A stretch of 12,213 nt of DNA, from contig CANRCY010000030.1 in assembly GCA_947629225.1 (NCBI GenBank), positions 1-12,213 on the forward strand. Direction: 5' to 3'. This DNA is from an uncultured Clostridia bacterium (GTDB lineage: Bacteria; Bacillota; Clostridia; Christensenellales; Borkfalkiaceae). Shown here piece after piece: positions 5,728 through 12,213 of the stretch (positions are counted from its first letter, which is position 1; the number at the start of each line of letters is the position of its first letter). The position numbers were made by a program, and so were the translations under genes. Under the pieces are notes generated by a model. That model saw nothing but the letters and a program-made list of their open reading frames with translations. It was not told the origin of the DNA and did not search any database.

Positions 5728-5756
5728 TTGACAAAACAAAGGTTTTGCGATATAAT
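5728..5756 (+). promoter_or_regulatory. Perfect consensus promoter of the nucleoside-salvage operon
   Basis: TTGACA (5728-5733), a 17-base spacer and TATAAT (5751-5756); all 12 hexamer positions match the sigma-A consensus. The start would be near 5763, 25 bases before the deoC ATG. A dyad CAAAAC-AAAG-GTTTTG (5732-5747) begins in the -35 and fills most of the spacer. A promoter this strong with a dyad inside it suggests repression, for example by a DeoR- or CytR-like protein, not encoded in the window. Confidence 0.85.
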
Positions 5757-5787
5757 AAATGCAGATTCGGAAAAAAGAGGAAGAAAA

Positions 5788-6447
5788 ATGGACATTCGGG
5801 AAATTTTAAGCAGATGCGATCATACCCAGCTCTCCGTCACCGCGACGTGGGAGGATATCCGCTCGCTCATCGACGACGGCATTGCGTATAAGACCGCTTC
5901 GGTGTGCATTCCGCCCTGCTATGTGGCAGACGCCGCCGCCTATGCGGACGGAAGGATCGCGATCTGTACGGTCATCGGCTTCCCCAACGGGTACAACACC
6001 AAGGAAGTGAAAGTGTTCGAGACCGCGGACGCCGCCGAAAAGGGCGCAGACGAGATCGATATGGTCATCAACATCGGAGACCTCAAAGCGCGGCGCTACG
6101 AAAAAATTCTGGACGAGATCAAAGCCGTGAAAAAGGCTTGCGGCGGAAAGATCCTCAAAGTCATCATCGAGACCTGCCTTTTGACCGACGAGGAGAAGAT
6201 CGAAATGTGCAGGATCGTCACGGAGGCGGGCGCGGACTTCATCAAGACCTCCACGGGCTTCTCCAAGGCGGGCGCGACCCGCGAGGACGTGGCTCTGTTC
6301 AAACAGCACGTCGGCAAAGGCGTTCAGATCAAAGCGGCGGGCGGCATTTCTTCCATAAAGGACGCGGAAGACTTCGTTTCCCTCGGCGCAGACCGTTTGG
6401 GGACTTCCCGTATCGTCAGGATCGTAAAGGAGGAGCACTTATTATGA
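5788..6447 (+). CDS. deoC: Deoxyribose-phosphate aldolase
   Basis: 219 residues, the usual bacterial length. It cleaves 2-deoxyribose-5-phosphate to glyceraldehyde-3-phosphate and acetaldehyde in the cytoplasm, the last step of deoxynucleoside breakdown. It is a class I aldolase TIM barrel: CDHTQL near the N-terminus, GFPNGYN (64-70), DEIDMVINIGDL (88-99), the Schiff-base lysine Lys153 in FIKTSTGFSKAG, and the second active-site lysine Lys182 in VQIKAAGGISS. The start at 5788 follows AGAGGAAG. An upstream in-frame start at 5701 would precede the promoter and is rejected. It is the first gene of the operon, and its TGA overlaps the deoD ATG (ATGA). Confidence 0.97.
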   Translation: MDIREILSRCDHTQLSVTATWEDIRSLIDDGIAYKTASVCIPPCYVADAAAYADGRIAICTVIGFPNGYNTKEVKVFETADAAEKGADEIDMVINIGDLKARRYEKILDEIKAVKKACGGKILKVIIETCLLTDEEKIEMCRIVTEAGADFIKTSTGFSKAGATREDVALFKQHVGKGVQIKAAGGISSIKDAEDFVSLGADRLGTSRIVRIVKEEHLL

Positions 6448-7163
6448 ACGAACACCCCAACATTCCCACTCCGCACATCGCCGCCAAGTACGGCGATTTC
6501 GCAAAGACCGTTTTGATGCCGGGCGACCCGCTCCGCGCAAAATTCATTGCGGAAAATTTCCTCGAAAACCCTGTTCTCGTCAACAATGTGCGCGGGGTCA
6601 ACGGCTATACGGGGACTTATAAGGGCAAGCGCGTCTCCGTCATGGCGTCGGGAATGGGACAGCCCTCGATCGGCATCTATTCCTACGAACTCTATCATTT
6701 TTATGATGTAGAGACCATTCTCCGCGTGGGATCGTGCGGGAGTTTCGACAAAGATCTGCACGCCCGCGACATCATTCTCGCGCAGGGCGCATGCACAAAC
6801 GGCAACTATGCGCAACAATACGGTCTGCCGGGCACGTTCTGCCCGATTGCCGATTTCGGACTGTTGCGCCGCGCCGCCGACCTCTGCGAAAAGGCGGGCG
6901 TCCGCTATAAGGTCGGGAATATTTTCTCGTCCGATATGTTCTATGACGACGCAAACAGCGGCATGCAGTGGGCGAAGATGGGCGTTTTGGGCGTGGAGAT
7001 GGAGAGCGCGGCTCTCTATTGCAACGCGGCGCGCGCGGGCAAAAAGGCACTGTGTATCTGCACCGTCAGCGACAGCTTCCTCTATCCCGAAGAGAATACC
7101 ACCGCGGAAGAGCGGCAGACTTCGTTTACGGCGATGATGAAGATCGCCCTCGAACTTGCTTGA
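6444..7163 (+). CDS. deoD: Purine-nucleoside phosphorylase, DeoD type
   Basis: 239 residues, the same length as E. coli DeoD. It phosphorolyses purine (deoxy)ribonucleosides to the base and (deoxy)ribose-1-phosphate. It is a hexameric-type enzyme of the NP-I superfamily: MPGDPLRAKF (25-34) and RVGSCGS (94-100) for phosphate, GVEMESAALY (183-192) with the ribose-binding Glu, and the catalytic Asp210 in CTVSD. The start is fixed by AAAGGAGG at 6426-6433 and by the 4-base overlap with deoC. In-frame sequence upstream of 6444 is out-of-frame deoC and was discarded. The sugar phosphates it makes go to the next gene product, DeoB. Confidence 0.96.
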   Translation: MNEHPNIPTPHIAAKYGDFAKTVLMPGDPLRAKFIAENFLENPVLVNNVRGVNGYTGTYKGKRVSVMASGMGQPSIGIYSYELYHFYDVETILRVGSCGSFDKDLHARDIILAQGACTNGNYAQQYGLPGTFCPIADFGLLRRAADLCEKAGVRYKVGNIFSSDMFYDDANSGMQWAKMGVLGVEMESAALYCNAARAGKKALCICTVSDSFLYPEENTTAEERQTSFTAMMKIALELA

Positions 7164-7179
7164 ACGGGAGGAGACCGCA

Positions 7180-8343
7180 ATGGCGAAGAGATTTTTTCTG
7201 ATCGTGCTCGACAGCTTCGGCGTGGGGGAACTCCCCGACGCGTCCCTGTGGCATGACGAAGGCAGCAACACGCTGGGCGCGATCCGCAACCACCCCGCGT
7301 TCCACTGCCCCAATTTACGCGAACTCGGGCTGTTTAACATCGACGGCGTGGGCGGAGGCGTTCCCTCGCCCAAGGCAAGCTATGCGAAAATGACCGAAAA
7401 ATCGATGGGGAAGGATACCACCATCGGGCATTGGGAGATAGCGGGGCTCATTTCGCCCCAACCGCTCCCGACCTACCCGAACGGCTTCCCCGCAGAGCTC
7501 ATCCGCGAATTCGAACGCAGGACGGGCAGGAAAGTGATCTGCAATCTGCCCTATTCGGGCACCGAGGTCATCAAAGACTACGGAAGAGAACACGTCGAAA
7601 CGGGCGCGCTCATCGTCTATACCTCGGCGGACAGCGTGTTCCAGATCGCCGCACACGAGGACGTTGTGCCCGTGAAAGAGCTTTACGGATACTGCGAGAT
7701 CGCGCGGGAGATGCTCGTTCCGCCCCATAACGTGGGCAGGGTCATCGCCCGCCCGTTCAACGGAGAATATCCCTATACGCGCACGGCGAACCGCCACGAC
7801 TTTTCCCTCGTCCCGCCCGCCGACACCATGCTCAACCTCTTGCAAAAAGCGGGGTACGAGACGATCTCCGTCGGAAAGATCTACGATATTTTTGCGGGGA
7901 GCGGACTTTCGGAGAGCAACCGCACGGTTTCCAACACGCACGGCATGCAGGTGACGCACGAAATGCAGGCGCGCTCTTTCAATGGGCTGTGCTTTGTCAA
8001 CCTCGTCGACTTCGACATGAAGTACGGGCACAGGAACGACGTTGCGGGCTATGCCGCCGCGGCGACGGAATTCGACGCTTTTCTTCCCTCCTTTATAGAG
8101 AATATGAGAGAGGAGGACGTTCTTCTCATCACCGCCGACCACGGCTGCGACCCCGCGACCCCTTCGACCGACCATTCCCGCGAATATACGCCCATGCTCA
8201 TCTATGGGAAAGGGATCAAAAGCGGCGTTGACCTCGGCGTTCGCCCGACCTTTGCGGACATCGGCGCGACGGTGCTCGACTTCTTCGGCGTGCCGCAGGA
8301 ACAGACGGACGGAACGAGCTTTTTGAAGGCGGTGCAGAGATGA
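7180..8343 (+). CDS. deoB: Phosphopentomutase
   Basis: 387 residues. It interconverts (deoxy)ribose-1-phosphate and (deoxy)ribose-5-phosphate, linking the phosphorylases to DeoC. It belongs to the alkaline-phosphatase superfamily: metal ligand Asp11 in LDSFGVGELPDA, phosphorylated Thr80 in GKDTTIGHWE (equivalent to Thr85 of the Bacillus cereus enzyme by alignment from memory), VDFDMKYGHRND (276-287), TADHGCDP with Asp320-His321, and His332 in TDHSREYTP. The start at ATG 7180 is chosen because GGGAGGAG (7166-7173) stands 6 bases before it; a TTG at 7156 lies upstream of that site and inside deoD. The 3' end overlaps cdd by 4 bases. Confidence 0.97.
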   Translation: MAKRFFLIVLDSFGVGELPDASLWHDEGSNTLGAIRNHPAFHCPNLRELGLFNIDGVGGGVPSPKASYAKMTEKSMGKDTTIGHWEIAGLISPQPLPTYPNGFPAELIREFERRTGRKVICNLPYSGTEVIKDYGREHVETGALIVYTSADSVFQIAAHEDVVPVKELYGYCEIAREMLVPPHNVGRVIARPFNGEYPYTRTANRHDFSLVPPADTMLNLLQKAGYETISVGKIYDIFAGSGLSESNRTVSNTHGMQVTHEMQARSFNGLCFVNLVDFDMKYGHRNDVAGYAAAATEFDAFLPSFIENMREEDVLLITADHGCDPATPSTDHSREYTPMLIYGKGIKSGVDLGVRPTFADIGATVLDFFGVPQEQTDGTSFLKAVQR

Positions 8344-8741
8344 ACGACCGCGAACTGATGGAACTCGCGCAAAAGGCGCGCGAAACTTCTTATTCTCCCT
8401 ATTCCCGTTTCCGCGTGGGGGCGGCGCTCCTGACAAAGAGCGGAAAAGTGTACACGGGCTGTAACATCGAGAATGCGTCCTATCCCGCAACGGTGTGCGC
8501 CGAACGCACGGCGATCTTCAAGGCGGTGAGCGAGGGGGAGAAGGAATTCGAAGCCCTTGCGATCGTGGGCGGAAGAGAGGGGGAGACGGCGGACTTCTGC
8601 GCTCCCTGCGGCGTGTGCCGACAGGTCGTCGCCGAATTCTGCCCGCCCGCATTCAAGATCCTGCTCGGGAATCCCGCAAAATTCAAAGCTTATACGCTCG
8701 AAATGCTGCTCCCGCTCTCGTTTACGGGAAGCGACCTTTGA
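8340..8741 (+). CDS. cdd: Cytidine deaminase
   Basis: 133 residues, the length of the small tetrameric class. It deaminates cytidine and deoxycytidine to uridine and deoxyuridine so that they can enter phosphorolysis. The zinc site is complete: Cys53 and the proton-shuttling Glu55 in VCAERTA, and Cys90/Cys93 in PCGVCRQVVAEF. The substrate motif GCNIENASY (40-48) is also present. It is translationally coupled to deoB through ATGA (ATG 8340, TGA ending 8343). There is a 21-base gap to the lipoprotein gene. Confidence 0.96.
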   Translation: MNDRELMELAQKARETSYSPYSRFRVGAALLTKSGKVYTGCNIENASYPATVCAERTAIFKAVSEGEKEFEALAIVGGREGETADFCAPCGVCRQVVAEFCPPAFKILLGNPAKFKAYTLEMLLPLSFTGSDL

Positions 8742-8762
8742 CCTTCATTTGAAAAAGGACTT

Positions 8763-10517
8763 ATGAAAAAAATTCAGATAAAAATCGTTTCTGTTCTGTG
8801 CGCCCTGCTCGTCTTCTGCGTAGGTCTCGTCGGTTGCGACAAGACCAAGCCCGAGCGGCAAAAACTTTCCGCGCCCGAAGTCGCGATCGACGTTGACGGG
8901 CTCGCGGTTTGGAGCACGGTCGACGGCGCGATCTATTACGCCTATACGATCGACGGCGGTAGCGAGGAGCTCACCGAGACGACGAGCTTGCAACTCGCCG
9001 ACGGGCAGACCATAGCCGTCAAGGCGGTGAGCGGGAGCTCGGAATTCGAAGACAGCGATTTCTCCGCCCCGAAGACCTACCATAAAGAGGTGATCGCCCC
9101 GCACGACCATACCGACGTCAATGCGGACGGTAAGTGCGACTTCTGCAAAGAGAGCGTGATGGCGGAACTCAGCTTTTACGCCGTGAACGACCTGCACGGG
9201 AAGTTCATGGATACTGCCGCACAGCCCGGTGTGGACGAATTTACGACCTATCTGAAAAACCTTTACGAAGATACGGCGCGCGAAGAGATCCTGCTCTCCT
9301 CGGGAGACATGTGGCAGGGGACGGTGGAGTCCTCTTCCAACAGAGGGCGACTCATGACGGAGTGGATGAACGAGGTGGGGTTCGTCTCCATGACCCTCGG
9401 CAACCACGAATTCGACTGGGGTCCCGACGTTCTTACGCCCAACAGCGAGCTCGCCGAATTTCCTCTCCTCGGCATCAACGTGACGTATAACGGCGCGCCC
9501 GCAAATTATTGCAAGCCCTCCGTCATCGTGGAAAAGGCGGGGGTGAAGATCGGCATCATCGGCGCGATCGGCGACTGCCTTTCCTCCATCTCGGGCGAAT
9601 TCCAAACGGGGCTCTCCTTTGCGACGGACGGCGCGCTCACCGCTCTCGTCAAGAACGAGGCGACCCGCCTCAGAAACGAGGAGGAGTGCGATTTTATCGT
9701 CTACTCCATCCACGACGGCGGATCGGGATTCCCTTCCTCGGGTGTGAACAACGTAACAAACGGCGATTTGACCTATTACGATACCGCCCTCTCGGAGGGC
9801 TATGTCGACCTCGTGTTCGAGGCGCATACCCACCAGAGCTATATCCTCAAAGACGAATACGGCGTTTATCACATGCAGGGCGGCGGCGAGAACAAATACA
9901 TCAGTTGCGCCGAAGTCTCTTTTAACACTGTCACGGGCGATTATCAGGTCTCTCCCAAACTTATTTCGAACGGCGTGTACGGCAAAAGCAGCATCGAGGA
10001 CGACCCCGTGGTAGAGGAGATCTTCGAGAAATACTTCCCCGACGAAAATCCCTATACGACCGTGCTCGGAAAGAACATCCGCATGCGGGACTCGGACACG
10101 ATCTGCGACCGAGTCGCCCGCCTCTATTACGATAAGGGCATGGAGACATGGGGGAGCGAATATCAGATCGTAGCCGCGGGCGGGTATCTGAATACACGAA
10201 ACCCCTACGACCTTTCGGCAGGGGACGTTACCTATGCCGATCTCTTCTCCCTGCTTCCCTTCGACAACGCCATCGTCTTGGGCAAGATCAGGGGGTCCGA
10301 CCTCAAAAAACGGTTTTTGAACAGCAATTCTTATTGCATTTATGCGACGATCGACGCTTCCGAAGTTTCGGACGGAAAGGAGTATTATATCGTCGTGGAT
10401 AGCTACACTTCTACATACAGGTGGAACAATATCACCGAAGTAACGCGCCTTGCGGGCAACATCTATGCGCGCGATCTGCTCGCCGACTACATTCGGGCGG
10501 GGAATTGGGCGAGATAA
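8763..10517 (+). CDS. Secreted lipoprotein, 5'-nucleotidase/metallophosphatase family
   Basis: 584 residues. A lipoprotein signal peptide (MKKIQIKIVSVLCALLVFCVG) ends in the lipobox LVGC, acylated Cys25. Then comes a fibronectin-III-like beta region (about 35-107), a His/Cys/Asp linker with HDHTDVNADGKCDFC (114-128), and a calcineurin-like phosphatase domain. Its metal motifs are complete: NDLHG (142-146), SSGDMWQG (179-186), LGNHEFDWG (212-220), SIHDGG (315-320) and AHTHQSY (354-360). The C-terminal 5'-nucleotidase domain (about 430-584) has AAGGYLNTR and FSLLPFDNAIVLGKIRG. It would dephosphorylate nucleotides at the outer face of the membrane and feed nucleosides to the operon. A UDP-sugar or 2',3'-cyclic nucleotide substrate is also possible. 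The RBS is AAAAAGGA before 8763. The next RBS starts at its stop codon. Confidence 0.9.
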   Translation: MKKIQIKIVSVLCALLVFCVGLVGCDKTKPERQKLSAPEVAIDVDGLAVWSTVDGAIYYAYTIDGGSEELTETTSLQLADGQTIAVKAVSGSSEFEDSDFSAPKTYHKEVIAPHDHTDVNADGKCDFCKESVMAELSFYAVNDLHGKFMDTAAQPGVDEFTTYLKNLYEDTAREEILLSSGDMWQGTVESSSNRGRLMTEWMNEVGFVSMTLGNHEFDWGPDVLTPNSELAEFPLLGINVTYNGAPANYCKPSVIVEKAGVKIGIIGAIGDCLSSISGEFQTGLSFATDGALTALVKNEATRLRNEEECDFIVYSIHDGGSGFPSSGVNNVTNGDLTYYDTALSEGYVDLVFEAHTHQSYILKDEYGVYHMQGGGENKYISCAEVSFNTVTGDYQVSPKLISNGVYGKSSIEDDPVVEEIFEKYFPDENPYTTVLGKNIRMRDSDTICDRVARLYYDKGMETWGSEYQIVAAGGYLNTRNPYDLSAGDVTYADLFSLLPFDNAIVLGKIRGSDLKKRFLNSNSYCIYATIDASEVSDGKEYYIVVDSYTSTYRWNNITEVTRLAGNIYARDLLADYIRAGNWAR

Positions 10518-10530
10518 GGAGAAAACGGAT

Positions 10531-11832
10531 ATGCGGCTTTACGACATCATCAAAAAGAAGCAGGGCGGCGGGGAACTCTCTACCGAAGAGATAAACTTCT
10601 TTATCCGCGGCGTTACCGACGGGAGCATTCCCGACTATCAGATCTCCGCGCTCCTCATGGCGATCTGGTTCCGCGGAATGTCCGTGCGCGAGACATGCGA
10701 CCTCACCTTCGCCGTTCGCGATTCGGGCGAAAAGCTCGACTTTTCCGCGATCGACGGCATCCGCGTGGACAAGCACTCCACGGGCGGCGTGGGGGATAAG
10801 ACCAGCCTCGTCGTTGCGCCCATTGTCGCTTCCTTCGGCGTAAAGGTCGCCAAGATGAGCGGCAGAGGCTTGGGACACACGGGGGGCACCGTCGATAAGC
10901 TCGAATCCATCGACGGATTCCGCACGACTCTCTCCGAAGAGGAATTTATCGAGCAGGTCAACAAGATCGGGCTCGCCATTGTGGGGCAGTCGCGGCAGTT
11001 TGCCCCCGCCGATAAAAAGCTCTATGCCTTGCGCGACGTGACGGCAACGGTGGACAGCATGCCCCTTATCGCCGCGAGCATCATGGGCAAAAAACTCGCC
11101 GCGGACGACGATTGCATCGTGCTCGACGTAAAGACGGGGAGCGGATCCTTCATGAAGACGGCTGAGGCGAGCAAAGAGCTCGCGCGGCTGATGGTGGACA
11201 TCGGGAAGAACGCGGGCAAAAAGATGGTCGCGCTCATTACGAATATGGACAGACCGCTCGGCTATGCCATCGGCAACTCGCTCGAAGTCATCGAGGCAGT
11301 CGAGACGCTGAAAGGGAGGGGACCTGCCGACTTTACGGAAGTCTGCCTCATCCTTGCAAGCTATATGCTTTCGCTGGCGGGCAAGGGCACGCCCGAGGAA
11401 TGCAGAAAACTTGCGGAAGGCGCCATTGCCGACGGGAGCGCTCTGAAAAAACTCGCGGAGACGGTCCGCGCGCAGGGCGGGAACGCGGAGCTCATCGAAC
11501 ACCCCGAAACGTTCGCGAGGGCGAAATATTCGCACGCCGTGCTGAGCAGAGAGGAAGGATATATCGCCTCGGTGGACACGGAGGCGTACGGGCTTTCGAG
11601 CCTTGCGCTCGGCGCGGGACGGAACACCGCGGAGGACCCCATCGATCACACCGCGGGCATTCTCTTAAAGAAGAAGACGGGCGACTTTGTGCGCAAGGGC
11701 GAGGAGATCGCGACCCTCTTTTCCTGCAATGCCGCTTGCTTTTCAGCCGCCGAAGAACAACTGCTTGCGGCGACGCATATTTCAAAGGAAAAAGCTCCCG
11801 AAGAGCCGCTCGTGTACGGCGTTGTGGAATAA
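10531..11832 (+). CDS. deoA: Pyrimidine-nucleoside (thymidine) phosphorylase
   Basis: 433 residues. It phosphorolyses thymidine, deoxyuridine and possibly uridine to the base and pentose-1-phosphate. It has the family order: an N-terminal helical domain (MRLYDIIKKKQGGGELSTEEI), the phosphate site KHSTGGVGDKTS (81-92), the signature SGRGLGHTGGTVDKLE (110-125), and a C-terminal lipoyl-like alpha/beta domain (about 345-433). In Bacillota the orthologue is usually the broader-specificity Pdp/Pyn, so deoA and pdp are both acceptable names. The start at 10531 follows AAGGAG that overlaps the previous stop; the earlier in-frame ATG at 10450 lies inside the lipoprotein gene. Only 2 bases separate it from tdk. 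Confidence 0.95.
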   Translation: MRLYDIIKKKQGGGELSTEEINFFIRGVTDGSIPDYQISALLMAIWFRGMSVRETCDLTFAVRDSGEKLDFSAIDGIRVDKHSTGGVGDKTSLVVAPIVASFGVKVAKMSGRGLGHTGGTVDKLESIDGFRTTLSEEEFIEQVNKIGLAIVGQSRQFAPADKKLYALRDVTATVDSMPLIAASIMGKKLAADDDCIVLDVKTGSGSFMKTAEASKELARLMVDIGKNAGKKMVALITNMDRPLGYAIGNSLEVIEAVETLKGRGPADFTEVCLILASYMLSLAGKGTPEECRKLAEGAIADGSALKKLAETVRAQGGNAELIEHPETFARAKYSHAVLSREEGYIASVDTEAYGLSSLALGAGRNTAEDPIDHTAGILLKKKTGDFVRKGEEIATLFSCNAACFSAAEEQLLAATHISKEKAPEEPLVYGVVE

Positions 11833-11834
11833 AT

Positions 11835-12213
11835 ATGGCGAAGTTATATTTTAAGTTCGGCGCAATGGGTTCCTCCAAAACGGCGCAGGCGCTCATTACG
11901 AAGTTCAATTACGAAGAGCGGAATATGAAGGTCCTGCTCTTAAAGCCCGCCCTCGACACGAGGGACGGGGAGACCGTTGTCAAATCGCGTATCGGCTTAA
12001 AGCAGGACGCCCTCGCCGTCGGCGAAGACGAGGACCTTTACCGCCTCTATACCGAACAATATTCCGACTGCGACGTCATCATCGTGGACGAGTGCCAATT
12101 CCTCACTCCCGCGCAGGTGGACCAGCTCGCGGACATCGTCATCGGCAAGAATATTCCCGTGCTGTGCTTCGGGCTCTCCACCGACTTCACGACCCACCTC
12201 TTCCCCGGGAGCA
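11835..12213 (+). CDS. tdk: Thymidine kinase, type II (3' end outside window)
   Basis: 126 residues are visible. It phosphorylates thymidine to dTMP with ATP, the salvage route that competes with the phosphorylase upstream. Visible features are the P-loop GAMGSSKT (9-16), LKPALDTR (37-44), the DE pair in IIVDECQFL (82-90) and the start of the lasso region CFGLSTDF (111-118) followed by LFPGS. Most relatives have GLRTDF, so the Ser in place of Arg is a small deviation. The start ATG is 2 bases after the deoA stop and has only a weak RBS, so coupling to deoA is likely. The zinc-binding C-terminal part lies beyond the window. Confidence 0.93.
   Translation, partial: MAKLYFKFGAMGSSKTAQALITKFNYEERNMKVLLLKPALDTRDGETVVKSRIGLKQDALAVGEDEDLYRLYTEQYSDCDVIIVDECQFLTPAQVDQLADIVIGKNIPVLCFGLSTDFTTHLFPGS

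Noticed and set aside
5806..6438. 210-codon minus-strand open frame, and similar long ones at 6324-7373, 7315-8490, 8745-9872 and 10432-11649
   Set aside because: All are antisense shadows of clear deo-operon genes in GC-rich DNA, with low-complexity composition and no ribosome binding sites or recognisable motifs.
7156..7182. Upstream TTG start for deoB
   Set aside because: It lies before the Shine-Dalgarno at 7166-7173 and inside deoD; ATG 7180 matches the usual DeoB N-terminus.

Overview
Taxonomy is inferred from the sequence alone. The window looks like chromosome of a moderately GC-rich, low-GC-phylum-style (Bacillota/Clostridia-like) bacterium, probably an uncultured gut-type Clostridia. 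The signs are strong AGGAGG ribosome binding sites, TTGACA/TATAAT-type promoters, U-tailed intrinsic terminators, a one-piece tmRNA whose tag ends in ALAA, a lipoprotein with a Gram-positive lipobox, and an operon of deo genes with cdd, a pyrimidine-nucleoside phosphorylase and type II thymidine kinase.

Layout. (1) 1-1115: 3' part of recG (helicase core to C-terminus). (2) 1189-1835: a divergent pair, a zinc-ribbon/two-helix membrane protein (minus) and a 69-residue XRE-type regulator (plus), sharing a 90-bp region with two ACAAG-type dyads. One dyad sits exactly between the -35 and -10 of the minus promoter. (3) 1878-2305: promoter and complete tmRNA gene (ssrA), with a G-U pair at the third acceptor position, encoded CCA and a 20-codon tag. 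(4) 2306-3532: an accessory patch after tmRNA. A 66-bp block made of the last 12 nt of tmRNA plus a 19-bp perfect hairpin occurs identically at 2294-2359 and 3368-3433. A further 23-bp near-copy of the tmRNA 3' end lies at 2487-2509. Between the last two is an 854-bp unit with 14-bp imperfect terminal inverted repeats. It carries a promoter, a highly structured ~200-nt leader or small RNA with its own intrinsic terminator, and a small membrane/zinc-ribbon gene. (5) 3533-5492: a HaeIII-like restriction-modification pair, predicted to act on GGCC. (6) 5728-12213: a nucleoside-salvage operon behind a perfect consensus promoter: deoC, deoD, deoB, cdd, a secreted 5'-nucleotidase-like lipoprotein, deoA/pdp and tdk (cut by the window end).

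How the genes fit together. The lipoprotein would dephosphorylate nucleotides outside the cell. DeoD and the pyrimidine phosphorylase split the imported nucleosides, Cdd deaminates cytidines, DeoB converts pentose-1-phosphates to 5-phosphates, DeoC cleaves deoxyribose-5-phosphate to glyceraldehyde-3-phosphate and acetaldehyde, and Tdk recaptures thymidine. No nucleoside transporter is visible.

Most notable points: the structured leader/small RNA at 2604-2807, the tmRNA-3'-end repeats and the cassette between them, and a by-eye count of only one GGCC in the whole 12.2 kb. That single GGCC lies in the tmRNA acceptor stem, next to a HaeIII-type system.
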